Assembly (NCBI RefSeq): GCF_947242115.1
Contig: NC_074716.1
Location: 7,827,501 to 7,891,500 of the forward strand
DNA length: 64,000 bases
Reading direction: 5' to 3'
From: Biomphalaria glabrata
Lineage: Eukaryota; Mollusca; Gastropoda; Planorbidae
Shown piece by piece: positions 22,228 through 33,780 of the stretch. How positions within the stretch are numbered: position 1 is the stretch's first letter; each line of letters begins with the position of its first letter. The position numbers were made by a program, and so were the translations under genes. Under the pieces are notes generated by a model that saw only the letters and a list, made by a program, of their open reading frames with translations, did no database searches and was not told the DNA's origin.

Positions 22228-23295
22228 AGATCCACTGCATCAGTGGATTAAAGACTTTCTGATAGGGAGAGAACAAACTGTAATAATAAATGGCTCTAAA
22301 TCAACACCGATAACAGTAAACTCAGGTGTACCTCAAGGAACAGTCTTGGGTCCACTACTATTTTTAATTTACATAAATGATTTACCAAATTGCATTACTT
22401 CAGGAACAAAAGTCAGATTATTCGCAGACGATTGCATAATATATAGAACAATAAAAACAACACAAGACACAGATATTTTACAAAGAGAATTAGATGAATT
22501 ACAGAAATGGGAATCAAATTGGAGCATGTCTTTCCACCCAGAAAAATGTCAGTTGTTAAGAGTAACAAAAAAACTAAAACAAATTAATTCCACTTATCTT
22601 ATTCATGGCAAACCAGTAACACAGACTAAAAACGCAAAATACCTAGGTGTTATAATAAATGAAAAACTGTCATGGAATCCACATATTGATGAAACTACAA
22701 AAAAATCAAACAAAGCATTAGGATTTATTAAAAGAAATTTCTATAAATCAAATAAGAACATAAAACTAAAATGTTATTTAACCTTGGTTAGGCCAATAAT
22801 AGAATATGCATCCTCTGTTTGGGACCCCTCAACTCAAGAAAACATTAAGAAACTAGAACAGACACAAAATAGAGCAGTGCGATTCATAACAAACGAATAT
22901 TCACATTTGACTTGAGTAACACCTTTAGTAAAATCGCTAAATTTAGAAAGCCTTCAGGACAGAAGGCTCAAAAGTAAAGTAGCAATAATACATAAAACAC
23001 TGAACCATAATCTTCAAATACAAAAACAAAATTTAATAAAATACTCTGAAAGACACAAAGATAAAGGCACATTCCTCGTCCCATATGCTAGGACAAATTT
23101 GTACAAATACTCCTTCTTCCCTAGTGCTATTAGAGCATGGAATGGGTTGCCTGAGCTAGCCAGGAAAACCAGTGACTTGGCAGAATTTAAGTCATTGGTT
23201 AATATGCATGACTAAATGCATGACGCGTAGGACGCAATCATCTTCTTTTTTGAAGTAACGTCTGTATTATATAAGATAAGAAGATAAGATAAGAT
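22228..23295 (+). mobile_element. 5'-truncated jockey/CR1-like LINE with reverse-transcriptase domain
   Basis: The reading frame from about 22229 encodes HQWIKDFLIGREQTV, SGVPQGTVLGPLLF, and the catalytic FADD box. The thumb region SWNPHIDETTKKSNKALGFI and the C-terminal [20 protein letters not shown] follow, ending at HD-stop near 23214. One in-frame TGA (22913-22915) interrupts it. The RT fingers and the endonuclease are absent (5' truncation). The 3' end is (TAAGA)n. This is the best copy in the window of the family whose 3' ends recur at 6162, 8072, 12526, 28355, 31945, 51270 and 61935. Confidence 0.9.
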
Positions 23296-23310
23296 TCATG
23301 TCCAGTCTAG

Positions 23311-23314
<4 letters not shown>

Positions 23315-23379
<65 letters not shown>
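23315..23379. repeat. (AT)n microsatellite
   Basis: An uninterrupted AT run of about 60 bp lies just after the LINE insertion, in an AT-rich stretch that is only a short tatatata in the empty copy near 21750. Confidence 0.95.
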
Positions 23380-23380
<1 letters not shown>

Positions 23381-23654
23381 TCTATGGCCTACACGTGGTT
23401 TGTACATAATAAATTAATTATCACCTACACAGTTTGTGTAAACAATTTATTAATCTAATTACTATTGATATTTAATACATTCTAATGGTATGTTTCCTCC
23501 CCTTTAAACCCTAAATATAAGTCTGAGGTCGACAAAAATGATAAAACTATTTTAAAATATACGACTGGATTATTTATATCTCGAAGTATTCGTCACAACA
23601 TTTATTGAATAACATTTGAATAAATAAAGAGAATTTAAATATTTTATTTTAAAA

Positions 23655-23910
23655 ATGTAAAGTACCCCTTTCAGACCTTGCAGATGCTGTAAAGGTCATC
23701 TGTTTCTATGACTGCGATCAACGAGGGTGTCATGTGGCCTGCACAAAAACCAACCCCCTTTACTTTCCCCAAGTAGGCCTACTGTCATGTACCATTTGGG
23801 TGGACTCAGGGGAGTCAAAAAAAAAACGAAAATTCAAATTGCAGTCTTCAGCGATATTCAAGAACTCAATGTTTGGAAGAGAAGCGCTGTATCGCTCAGC
23901 CAACACGCCC
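23655..23910 (-). mobile_element. tRNA-derived SINE (family A), reverse
   Basis: It contains acccctttcagaccttgcag, aaggtcatctgtttct, cgagggtgtcatgtggcc and, at the far end, a decayed tRNA-like head ending cgctcagccaacacgcc. Confidence 0.75.
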
Positions 23911-23984
23911 CAATATGTATATATAACAAATAACAATTATTAGCAATATTAACAATTAAAAAAAAAAACTTTGTGCGATTGAAA

Positions 23985-24232
23985 TATCTTTATTTAATTG
24001 TTTTTGTTTAGCGCAACTTTCGTATGGAATGATGCCTCCAATAAACAGAAGAGAGGGGGGAACTGCCGTGTGGCCACATCTTTCCGACCATAGACAATGG
24101 CCAGGCTTTCATCATATGTGGACGGGAGTGTCTCTCCAAAATAGATCTCCACAGCCATATGAAAAAGTGTTCGAGGTGAACCGTAGTCGTTTTACGACTG
24201 ACGGAGGCCAATGAAATGTAATTTAGATTTAT
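23985..24232. repeat. dispersed repeat fragment, unclassified
   Basis: The segment starts ttgtttttgtttagcgcaac (compare 7905) and ends gtcgttttacgactgacgg (compare 13440). It is more GC-rich than its flanks. It is probably part of a transposon that I cannot classify. Confidence 0.4.
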
Positions 24233-24647
24233 ACCCCGAAAAGCTGTTGGCTAAAACAAAACAGGGGAGAGAATCGAAACAAAAGAATAAAGATTGAACC
24301 AAAAACAGGGGAGAGAAAAAAAAAAGGTTAATACAAAACAGGGGAGAAAACAAAGTCAAATGAAGAGGTTTTTTTTTTAAAGTGACAAAAAGGACATTTA
24401 GGTGTGACGATTATATATTTTGTCCCAGAGGCTGATCTTGTTGCCTTGCAGTATACTATGTGACATTTGTGCAGACCTGTGTCAAGAATATTGAAAAAAA
24501 GCCTGCTGTCAGTTCATCAGTTCCGTAAACCTTTTTCCAACCGAATTTCCAATTTTTTACATCATTATTCATAACCACAAATCCAGGTATCCACATCTAT
24601 TGATATATTTCTCTATCCTCTGTTACTCAATACTTCTCAGTATAATC

Positions 24648-24962
24648 CTAATTAATTCTTAAGTTGATTAGAATAACAACCCCCGATAAAAAATTGAGTA
24701 GATAGCATGCACAACTGACGGCTCCTTGAATCCAGGCAGAAGCTCTGGAAAGAAAGGATGACGCCGAGTCTTTGGCCCAGCACGCGTACGAAAATTCTTG
24801 GTTATGTTGACCTAGACGACTTAGGGAGAAATCGTTGTGGTTATCAGACGTCTCTGTGGCTTGATGGCGTGCTACTGACATTGCCCATCTGATCACAACT
24901 CCGAAATTGTACAATGCACACATCAGAGAAACAATAATCAAAATTTTCCTCCAGTCCATCAT
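24648..24962 (-). CDS. possible small two-helix membrane protein or exon (104 aa)
   Basis: An ATG-started frame of 104 codons. It has a hydrophobic N-terminal segment (ILIIVSLMCALYNFGVVI), a polar middle (RHQATETSDNHNDFSLSRLG) and a second hydrophobic segment (AVSCACYLLNFLSGVVILI). Its base composition is less AT-rich than the flanks, which is why I list it. I recognise no family. No intron or poly-A signal supports it and it may be chance. Confidence 0.25.
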   Translation of the reverse strand: MMDWRKILIIVSLMCALYNFGVVIRWAMSVARHQATETSDNHNDFSLSRLGQHNQEFSYACWAKDSASSFLSRASAWIQGAVSCACYLLNFLSGVVILINLRIN

Positions 24963-25189
24963 CAGTATATATCTTAGAACCTAAAGAAAACAATATAATA
25001 TAATAATTTATTAATTAAACGAATGAACGAAATAAGAAAGAGGTGAAATAGAATATATCTATATTAAAAGAACAGCTAATTAAAACCATGATCAAAACCT
25101 GAGGAAAGAGAACTCTAAAGTTTAAGATAGTTTGTTTTTTGTTGTTTTTTTTTTAAAGGCGAGACTTTTAATTATTTTATAATTTTTAT

Positions 25190-25300
25190 TTGCGGCCCCC
25201 GAAAGGGTAAAAGACGCTATTAGTTTTGTGTGGCTCTGTCCGTCTGTCCATCCGTCCGTCCATCTGTCCGTTCCGTTTAGGTCTAAATCTAGCTAGATCT
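25190..25300 (+). repeat. dispersed repeat with ccgaaaggg / ctgtccgtccgt motif
   Basis: The motif gcggcccccgaaagggtaaa is followed by ttttgtgtggctctgtccg and repeated tccgtccgt, then a ctagatc-rich stretch. Related copies are at 41030-41150 and, reversed, 50085-50165. The family is probably a SINE or short DNA element. Confidence 0.6.
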
Positions 25301-25569
25301 ATATCTAGTGTGGATGACAAATGACAATGGAGATATTAATTTTTATTTTGCGAGGGGACTGTCTGGTCCAAGTAGACATACTCCAAGTCTTTCAAGTCAT
25401 TTCTAACTAGCGCACTACCTAACTAAAATAGGTCAAGAATTATTTTTTTCGTGTTGCCAATTTATCTAATTTTGTAAGAAGAATAAATCTTTTTTTTTTT
25501 TTTTAAGTTTCTCTTTATTATATGTTACATGTTATTAATTTTGAATGTATGGATAAGTTTAATTATTAT

Positions 25570-25720
25570 TATATGCAGATGTTGTGGCTGAGTGGTAAAG
25601 CACTTGGAACCAGAAGTCCCGTTTTCGAATCCTGATAAAGTCTCTAGGTAGGCCACTTCGGGGGCCGATTTTCAGTTTGTGTTTCCACACAAACTGTCTT
25701 TGTAACCTTGTTTAAAAATT
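25570..25720 (+). mobile_element. SINE fragment with tRNA-like head
   Basis: A-box-like tgtggctgagtggtaaagca and B-box-like ttttcgaatcctgat match the head of family A. The following body (cttcgggggccgattttcag, tgtttccacacaaactgt) is different and recurs at 49735-49765, suggesting a composite. Confidence 0.55.
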
Positions 25721-26124
25721 GGACTTAACTTTTTTTTTAAGTTCATGTAGGCTACTAAACAAATAAAAATTAACGAGATCTTTAAACGCTTGAACAGTTA
25801 TATCCCTTCTTACCATGATAGAGCAAACCATAAACCAGCGTTTGTCAAACTGGTTTGAGAAAAAAAGATGGCCGGGGGTCGGGGATTAATATGACTTCCC
25901 TCAAAAAAAAAAAAAAAAAACCTCCTTTACACAACTTATAGAGAATTATTTTTTTCTAAATAACTAATAAATGCTAGATTTAGAAAAAAACAGAATTGAC
26001 TAGTGAAAATTGGAACCTGCATATCTTAAAATACTTATTAAGTAGGATTACATACTTAACATTTTATAGTAGAATGCATAAACGAGAATGATTCATAACA
26101 TAAAAAATAAAAATTAAGAAAAAG

Positions 26125-26131
26125 AAAAAAA
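26125..26131 (-). terminator. Pol III T-run terminator of tRNA-Ser
   Basis: Seven plus-strand A residues give TTTTTTT on the minus strand, beginning 2 nt after the tRNA 3' end. Confidence 0.8.
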
Positions 26132-26132
26132 T

Positions 26133-26214
26133 CGCTGCGAGCAGGGTTCGAACCTGCGCGGGAAGATCCCATTGGATTTCAAGTCCAACGCCTTAACCAC
26201 TCGGCCATCACAGC
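26133..26214 (-). tRNA. tRNA-Ser (anticodon UGA)
   Basis: Read on the minus strand, an 82-nt cloverleaf: a 7-bp acceptor stem GCTGTGA/TCGCAGC with discriminator G; an intact A box (TGGCCGAGTGG); an anticodon stem TTGGA/TCCAA around loop CTTGAAA, giving anticodon TGA (reads UCA, serine); a long variable arm, as type II tRNAs have; and an intact B box (GGTTCGAACCC). A run of Ts follows at once on that strand (26131-26125), a proper Pol III terminator. No intron, no CCA encoded. No repeat copies are seen here, so it looks like a working gene. Confidence 0.93.
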
Positions 26215-26384
26215 ACGGTATCCCTGAGAAACGGATCTTTAAACTTATTGACAAGTGTAGATTGATAAGTCGGTGATAAGTTTGAGTTGCAACAGAACGA
26301 TTTTTAGCAGCGTTGTTGTTTTTTTTTTTTTGTTGTTGTTGTCTTTTTCGGCATTTATTTTCATCGGATGGGTAAATAGTCAAT

Positions 26385-27224
26385 AAATACCAAATAATTA
26401 ATATTTACTTTCCTCAGCCAAAAGCTAGCCAAATGATAGGTGCGACTGTCATCAACGACATTTTCCTTTCTACGCCATTGCATGATTGCATTATGCATAT
26501 TAGATAAGTTTGTCGTTTTGTTGTTGCTGTTGTTTTTTTTTTTTTATTTTTAAAGAAAACTTTTCAATATCGGCCTGTCACTTCGTTCTTTACTTTACCA
26601 TTGTATTTTACTTGCACTCTACATGATAACAGCGTCCCGGGTACTTGATTGTTACTGTTCACTGCTTTTGACTTATAACCCCATAGAATTACTGACTTTG
26701 ATGACTTTGATACACATCCAGGCGGACACAAGAATAATACACTTGAAACAATGATAAACTTGATAACAGCTGTGAAGAATTCATTCGATGTTTATTTACA
26801 AATGGGAATGATCGTCTTGTCTATCTATCTGTCGTTTTAACTAGCAATTCCTTCACTATATACATCTTGCTTCAAGCCCTAGCCATTTTCTTAAATCGTG
26901 TACCCCTGTTCTGCAACGTCATTCGTCTGTCTGACTACGTCATTACATTTTATCGTCACTAGATCGAGACCATTCAATGACGATTGGTCTCGAATAAATT
27001 CAATAAACAATACATTTATTTACAAAACTATCATACTCTCTAAACTAAACTAGGTCACTGCACGAGAAAATGGTGACTCTGAGTCTGAAGCTCAGAACGC
27101 AGGAGCGCTTCCCCACATCCCTTACTGGTCGAAAGGGGGGGGGGACCTACACTATGTCCCAAAAAAAAGGACTAAATGGACTAGCTTTCTTCTTATTTTT
27201 CTTCCTCATTATCCTTGTTATGTT
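26385..27224. other. intergenic DNA, nothing recognised
   Basis: AT-rich and unique-looking, with poly-T at 26530-26546 and poly-G near 27137. No coding signal is seen. Confidence 0.4.
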
Positions 27225-27400
27225 GGAACGTTCAGATGACTAGACCAATATATGAGATGAACTGCGCAGTGGTTTCCAAATCAGGGAGCTCTCCATATAG
27301 TTTTCTGTTGGGGGTGTTTAGGGGCCAGTGTCTTGTTCGGGTCTCTTGACAGAGAATGCAGTTCTGAAGAACATTGTCAACAATCTTTGTTTCATTTCAT
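27225..27400 (-). mobile_element. LINE ORF2 C-terminal fragment, reverse
   Basis: It is the reverse counterpart of 9830-9985: in reverse it encodes the [16 protein letters not shown]-type end, with cagtgtcttgttcgggtctc matching the [12 protein letters not shown] region. It is a fragment. Confidence 0.7.
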
Positions 27401-28041
27401 CGTAACAGATACAATAATTCATGTGCTAAAAAGTATGTTTTGGGGATCTTTAAAATCTGGCCCGATTATTGAAAGCTAAAAAAAAAAAGGGGGGGATGTT
27501 TCAGCCATAATAAAAATTTTTAAAAAGTCTGTGAATAAATAAACGAGTGTATCCGGTGTGTAGTGCTAATTGTGTTATAAAAGCCTTTAATCAACAGAAA
27601 CATGTTTTCTTAGGAACGCTGTTAAATCCCCGAGTCGGTCAATGTAACAAATTATTGACAACTTTAAGACCTCACATTTCATAAATAGGATTATTTCATA
27701 CATGGCGGAAAAACAAACTATAAATAGAAAGTTTTTTGGTGTATCCGGCGTACGAAATCAAGTGTTGATAAGCTAGATCTTTTTAAAAGCTCCATTATGA
27801 CGATACGACTGATACGACTCATTTTCGCACTGAATTGTTTCAGCTCTTTCGTTTGTAACTTTTATTTAGTTGGCAACTTTTTACATTGATTAGTTTTCGG
27901 GAAAATCTCTACTGGACATAGACGCTCTCGTCACGTGAAGTTACAACTACTTACTACTGTACTGAATCCGGAAAACGTATCGCACTTATAAATCTTGAAT
28001 TCCTCTTAATGGTTAGGTGGATTCAATGTAGATCTAGTCAA
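27401..28041. other. intergenic DNA, nothing recognised
   Basis: No coding frame or repeat family is identified beyond poly-A and poly-G runs near 27480-27495. Confidence 0.35.
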
Positions 28042-28210
28042 ATGGCTGCCTGGTCGTGCGGTTTGTTCGCTGGACTGTCGTTCGGATTTATCGACGGTCG
28101 AGGGTTCAAACCCTGCCCGCTCCCATCCCCCGTCGTCCTGCGGGAGGTTTGGACTAGGAGGTAAACTATCTTCAACTCTGAAGGAACATCCGAAACATGT
28201 AAAACAAACA
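28042..28210 (+). mobile_element. tRNA-derived SINE (family B), forward
   Basis: It begins tggctgcctggtcgtgcggt, has gagggttcaaaccctgccc as B box, and ends aactctgaaggaacatccga and gtaaaac. It is nearly identical to the copy at 18557-18731, implying recent activity. Confidence 0.87.
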
Positions 28211-28354
28211 AATAACCTCTTCAGAGAAACGTTTGCTAAATATAAGCTATAAAGAAAGCTGTGAAAATGATACAACTTTGGCCTGATTTATAGGACATGA
28301 TCAATAAAAAGCTGTTTAATAATTACAATTCTGAATTACTATGGCAGAGATTAA

Positions 28355-28460
28355 GTTATTGATTAACATGCATGACTAGATTAACACATGAAATGCGTAG
28401 GACGTAATTATCTTCTTTTTTTTTAAAGTAACGTCTGTAATATATAAGATAAGATAAGAG
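28355..28460 (+). mobile_element. LINE 3' end, short copy
   Basis: The last ~100 bp of the 22228 family: ttaacatgcatgactagatt, tgcgtaggacgtaattatct, agtaacgtctgta and an (ATAAG) tail. Confidence 0.75.
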
Positions 28461-28611
28461 AAAGGATTTAAGGATTTCATTATATCATTGGACAATAAAT
28501 TGTGAAGAAAATGAAAATACTTGTAGAGATCTACTACCTTCTAGTAAAACCAATGAATTGATATTTATTTTGCACTGTCTTTAAGGCTAAATCAATTTGT
28601 AAATCTACCTT

Positions 28612-28800
28612 CACCTGGGATTTTTAATTTCGGGATCTTTGGGCCCCTCTGAGTCCACCCAGCTCTTATGATGATGAAAGTAAAGGCGGTTGGTCGTTGT
28701 GCTGGCCACATGACACCCTGGTTAACCGTAGGCCACAGAAACAGATGACATCTACATCATCTGCCCTATAGACCACAAGGTGTGAAAAAGGAACTTTACT
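28612..28800 (+). mobile_element. tRNA-derived SINE (family A), partial
   Basis: Body landmarks gcggttggtcgttgtgctgg, acatgacaccctggttaacc, aacagatgac and gccctatagaccacaaggtg. The tRNA head is lost. Confidence 0.75.
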
Positions 28801-29479
28801 TTTTTTTACCTGCATTGAATGGAATGCTAGCATTTTTTTTATCTGCTAAACGTTTATGCAAGAAATCAAAACCTCGTCTATATTTTCCTACAGAGAAATA
28901 TTTGAAATGTTTAAAACTTTGGCCTAATTTATAGGACATGATCAATAAAAAAATATTCAAAATCCACATTCTAAATAACTATCCGCAGCATTATATATAG
29001 GTCAGTGGTCCTATAATAACATACACAGTGACGAATACGACATTGACTAGGATTATATTGTCTTACCTTCATTAATTTTATCTTTAAATGTGCAATTCTT
29101 CAATTTACAGAGTTAAATACTTGCGTGTCACAGAAAGGTCAAAAGAAAAAAAACTCTATAAATAAAAGTAGTAGAATTTCCAAACATATTTGGCCTGTTC
29201 AGTAATCGATATATCGAAGGGAAAGCCTACTCGTGGTCTGTGATACACCAGCAAAGTCTACAAATGATCCGAAGAAATGTGACAGTGAAAGACTTGTATT
29301 AAATTATATATTTGCCATGTATGTATATGTGTGTAAGAGGAAAAAAAAATACCCACACCCATTAGACTTCCGCCAAGGAACAAAAATCCTGGCTACGCCC
29401 ATGATTTACAGTGATAGTCGAAGGCGGTGCTAGTCAGTGATGTTTTGAATAGTAGTTAGATGATGACAATGGTTTAAAC
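28801..29479. other. intergenic DNA, nothing recognised
   Basis: AT-rich filler. The phrase ttataggacatgatcaataaaaa near 28930 repeats one near 28290, a small duplication. Confidence 0.35.
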
Positions 29480-31047
29480 CAGGGGTGGGCAACCTTTTTG
29501 TATCGAGGGTCGCATTAAAAAAATATGGGGAATGGAGTGCCGCATATATATATATATATATATATGTGTGTGTTTGTGTGTGTGTGTGTGTGCGCGCGCG
29601 TGCGTGTGCGTACTTACTTACAACTTAGAAAAAATACGCTAGCTAACCGTATACGTCTTTTAATTCATATTTATACTGTAGTATACATTCACTTTTCCTT
29701 TTTTCACACTCCCAAATGAGGAATTACAACAAGAGTTAGCGATTTATGTAACCAATTTTACGATTTAAAAAAAAATTGCTGCTGTCTTTTTATATCACAG
29801 TACTAACTGTGAAGTATTTAACTGTTTATTTTCGTTCGTAATGTTCCGGAATTGTGGAACTAGCTTACTAGTTGTTGTACTTGTGACTGCTGTCAAGTTA
29901 CAGTCAGTCACCATCGACCTGTGATTACACTTGTTTATTTTCACACAAATAAAAACTTATGTCTGTATACCCAAATAATGTTAAAGCTTAGCAGCATAGT
30001 TTTTTAAAGTGTGGAAATACAGCTTCTGGCACTGATTAAGCTACCACGGAAGTAGGCCTACTGACTTGAACTTCTCTTACAGGCTATAATTTGCATGACG
30101 TTATGTTCTATGGAGCTGAAGCAGCTTCTGTACTAAATTGTGAGCTGATGGTATTGAAAACTGATGTTGTTTTTTTGACGTCTTAAAATGTGCTTTTATT
30201 TATTACGTAATTAAGGAATGCTATAAGTCTTTTTACCATTTCACTTGAAATATTTTCGCTTTTCAACAAAGGAAAATGACAAAACCTGTTTTCACTTAAC
30301 GGCCTGCACAGGAGAAATTGGAAAGCCTTGTTTGAAAAGATTTAATAAGCACTTACATTTCATATGCAAGCAGCCTATTGCAATGGCTGCCATGAAAAAC
30401 ATGAAATCTGTCTTCCACTCTTCATGGAAATATTAGTAACAATGTCACAGTCAATGTCCTTCAAGGAACATAGAAATTTCTTCCTTGAGATATTATATTC
30501 TTCTCATTACTTTGCCAGCGGATAGATCGGAATATTTTGTTTCTAAATCTTAAAGTACTTTTCTAAACTGCCTGCGGTTAAGACCCCCTAGCTCTCATAG
30601 CTTTGGTCATTTAGATGTTGGAGTTTCAAATATGTCGGTATATCATGCAACTTCGAGCAAACTTTCTTGTTTAGAGTTTATATATGGGATATTCTTTGAA
30701 AAAAATGTTTTTCCCAGTCAAAGATCGAGCTCTATCAGTTTTTACACTTGCCATCTGGTTCCAAGCATATCCAATACTCAACACAGTTCTTTATAGCATT
30801 GAATAAATACTGGCCTGAGATTATGTCTTAGACTGAATGGATTAAAGTAATAAATAAAACTAATCTTCGTCCTTCGTTTACTTGAAACTTTTTTTTAACG
30901 AGAGAGTTTCAATAATTTATAGATATTTAGAATTATTTTTAATATATTAGCATTTTTATTTGTATATAATGTGGGCACAGCTGATTTCTGCATAAAACAC
31001 TTTGGAGGGCCGCATGTGGCCCGCTGTCCGTAATTTGCCCACCCCTG
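29480..31047. mobile_element. hAT-type DNA transposon, 1568 bp, non-autonomous or decayed
   Basis: It begins caggggtgggcaacctttttg and ends aatttgcccacccctg, so the terminal inverted repeats (CAGGGGTGGGCAA) are clear. That terminus is typical of hAT. The flanking octamers gtttaaac and gtgtagat agree at 5 of 8 positions, suggesting an eroded 8-bp target duplication. The interior holds a TA/TG microsatellite (29545-29610) and no convincing transposase frame; 30245-30436 is the longest frame but I do not recognise it. Confidence 0.75.
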
Positions 31048-31289
31048 GTGTAGATTATAGTAGATCTAGATAAATGAACAGTATAAGCTGCAGCTTGCAA
31101 GGAGTTAGTGGTGAATCAATGACTTCGCTGTAAATGGGATTCTGGCGTCTAGTGAAGTGCCATTGATACTTGCAGAGCCAGCGTTTGTTTATGTCAGTGA
31201 TGATCTACTGCTGTTGTATGTATGTCAATATTATTCGTTTTAATATGCTATTTTCAATAATAATTCATTTCTACAGTCACCGAACCAAA

Positions 31290-31800
31290 AAAAAAAAAGC
31301 TGCTGCCTTTCAAAATTGCATGCTGGAACCTCCGCACAATACCCAATCTGCCCTGGTGGAATTGGAACTGGATTGGCTGGGTGTGGACATTGTTGTTCTT
31401 AGTGAGGTATGTTTGGGAGGTCAAGAGGAGCTGGATACACTTTCTACCAGTATGGGAGAGGACCGAGGAAGTTATCCAATCTATCGCCATGAAGATTCAG
31501 GACATACCTGTTGGTCAATCTGATCGATTGATGCCACTTAGACAGCCCATTGGAATGGATGGGTCTAAACTCCTTACAGTGATAAGCGTTTATGCTCCCG
31601 CACTGCTGGCAGAACCGAGGAGGAAAAAGTTAAGGAGATTTGAGGCGAGTCCTGGACCATGTGGACAACACGGGCAAATTAGTAGTTTATGGTGACATCA
31701 ATGTCTCTGTGGGGAATGACTACAGCTCATGGGCATGTGTCCTGTGGAGATATGGTATAGGCATTTCCAGCGCTTACAGCAGATTAGTTTATAATAAATT
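31290..31800 (+). mobile_element. RTE-like LINE, apurinic-endonuclease domain remnant
   Basis: Read in two to three frames it shows ALVELELDWLGVDIVVLSEV, PVGQSDRLMPLRQPIG, LLTVISVYAPALL and GKLVVYGDINVSVGNDYSSW, then a VLWRYGIG block. These are the LSEV, SVYAP and GDxN motifs of the LINE endonuclease (often annotated craniofacial development protein 2-like). Frameshifts separate the blocks and the reverse transcriptase is missing, so it is dead. Confidence 0.8.
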
Positions 31801-31944
31801 ACTTATACTTATAAGTATAATTAATAATGTATATCCTAATATACTGTGTAAATGACAGTGACATATTTAGATGAATTTATCATGTTTATTTCTTTTTTTG
31901 TTTCTCAATGCAATACAACATATATATGTTCTCTTCCTATGTTC

Positions 31945-32110
31945 TTATACATTACAGACGTTACTTCAAAAAAAGAAGAGGACTATGTCCTACGCATTTC
32001 ATGTGTCAATCTATTCATGCATGTTAAGCAGTGACTTAAACTCTGCTAGTTCGTTGGTTTTCATGGCTGATTCAGGCAACCCATTCCATTCTTCATTACG
32101 GTATCAGTAT
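31945..32110 (-). mobile_element. LINE 3' end, reverse
   Basis: Copy of the 22228 family: acagacgttacttcaaaaaa, then cattcatgcatgttaag-like text and ggcaacccattccatt. It lies between the endonuclease remnant and the hAT element. Confidence 0.7.
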
Positions 32111-33780
32111 AGGATGAATGCTTCTTAATAGCAAAACTACTTCATGAAAGGCTTTAGCCCACACACAGGACAATTTACCGCTTATTGTTGAAGTCGCAGG
32201 GATGTTTGCCTTGTTAAAAGGCATCAGGCCACATGTCTAGTACAATGTACACTCTGTCAGCTTCCTCTTTAGTCTATTGTTTGAAAACCAACACCAGCGG
32301 TGTTTGTTTCTTTTTGTGTACTAAGCTGTTGCCTGTGTAAGATTGTTGTCTATGTGTAAAGATGTTGCTTGTGTCTACATCTGGACACTGGCGGATCCAG
32401 GGGGGGGGGGGCGGTAGGGGCGATCGCCCCCCCCCCCACTCGGCCGACCCCCCCCCCCCCCCGAAGGGGGCTGGGCGGACGAATTATAGTATAGAATTCG
32501 CACAATTTGTATGCGAATTTATTACTTATGTTAATAATATATACTAATTATTTATATGTCAACCTATTTTTTAGATTATTTTGCCCCCCCCCTTCTAGTA
32601 TTTTGGCCGATTTGGTAGGGTCGGGTGGGGGCGATGGCATCAATCCGCCCCACCCCCCACCATAAACTTTCGAGTGGGGGGGCGGTCCTATTTATTTGTA
32701 TAAATCACAGCTTGCTAACAGAATCAATTAAATATCTATATGATTAAAACTTCTTATTGGTATTTTAACCGGTCTTTATATAATTTCGTTCACCTGTTGG
32801 CCGATTTGGTAGGGTCGGGAGGGGGCGATGGCATCAATCCGCCCCCCCCCACCATAAACTTTCGAGTGGGGGGGCGGTCCTATTTATTTGTATAAATCAC
32901 AGCTTGCTAACAGAATCAATTAAATATCTATATGATTAAAACTTGTTATTGGTATTTTAACCGGTCTTTATGTAATTTCGTTCACCTGTTGGCCGATTGG
33001 AAGGGGAAGAGTGAATACCTCCACTGCCCTTCCCATCTAAACCCTTTGAGTGGGGGGGGGGGCGGTCCTACTTTTATGGAGAAATCATAGTATGTGAACA
33101 AAATTAGTCGAATATTTATATAATATAAACAGGTGGAAGTGCGATACATGCAATCACCTTCCCCCCATCAAACAAATCAATACTTTTTCTTTTTGTATTA
33201 TAGTAAGAAATTACAAAATTAAAAAAAATCTGTCACTAATATAATTTATATATGCTATAAAGTAAATTCTTATATCGAGTCGTCCAACCCCTATTCTTTA
33301 ATGCAAAATGCAATCAATAGCAGAAATTATAAAAAGGAGCGAGAATTAATCGTTTTCATTTTACCGCCCTTCCCCTTTCCAGACAGAGTTTGTGTAATTT
33401 GACATGAATTTATCATAACTATTTTAAGAAAGACTTTTTCAAACGAAATTTTTCACTATAACAGTCACGGTTGAGATGAGTTCAAAAGCCAGATAATCTT
33501 TTCCTAGTCGACTTTTTCCAACATTTACTCTATCTCATATTTTTCTAGTTAAATAAATTTAGGACTATAACTCACAATTTATGCTAGAATTTTATTGAAT
33601 ATTATTAATCGATTTTTTTTTTCTGCGGCTATCCTCAAAACCTTAATCTAAATATGTGGGGTATCTAATCTTTTCAAAGAACAAATCGGTTTTATTTGCA
33701 ATGTATTAAGGGACTATAAATTCATATTAGAATATTTTTGTCATTATTCAAAAGGTCCTTTATAATAGAATGAATAATGA

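Noticed and set aside
25570-25640. tRNA gene
   Set aside because: The A and B boxes are present but the stems are broken and the sequence continues as a SINE-like body.
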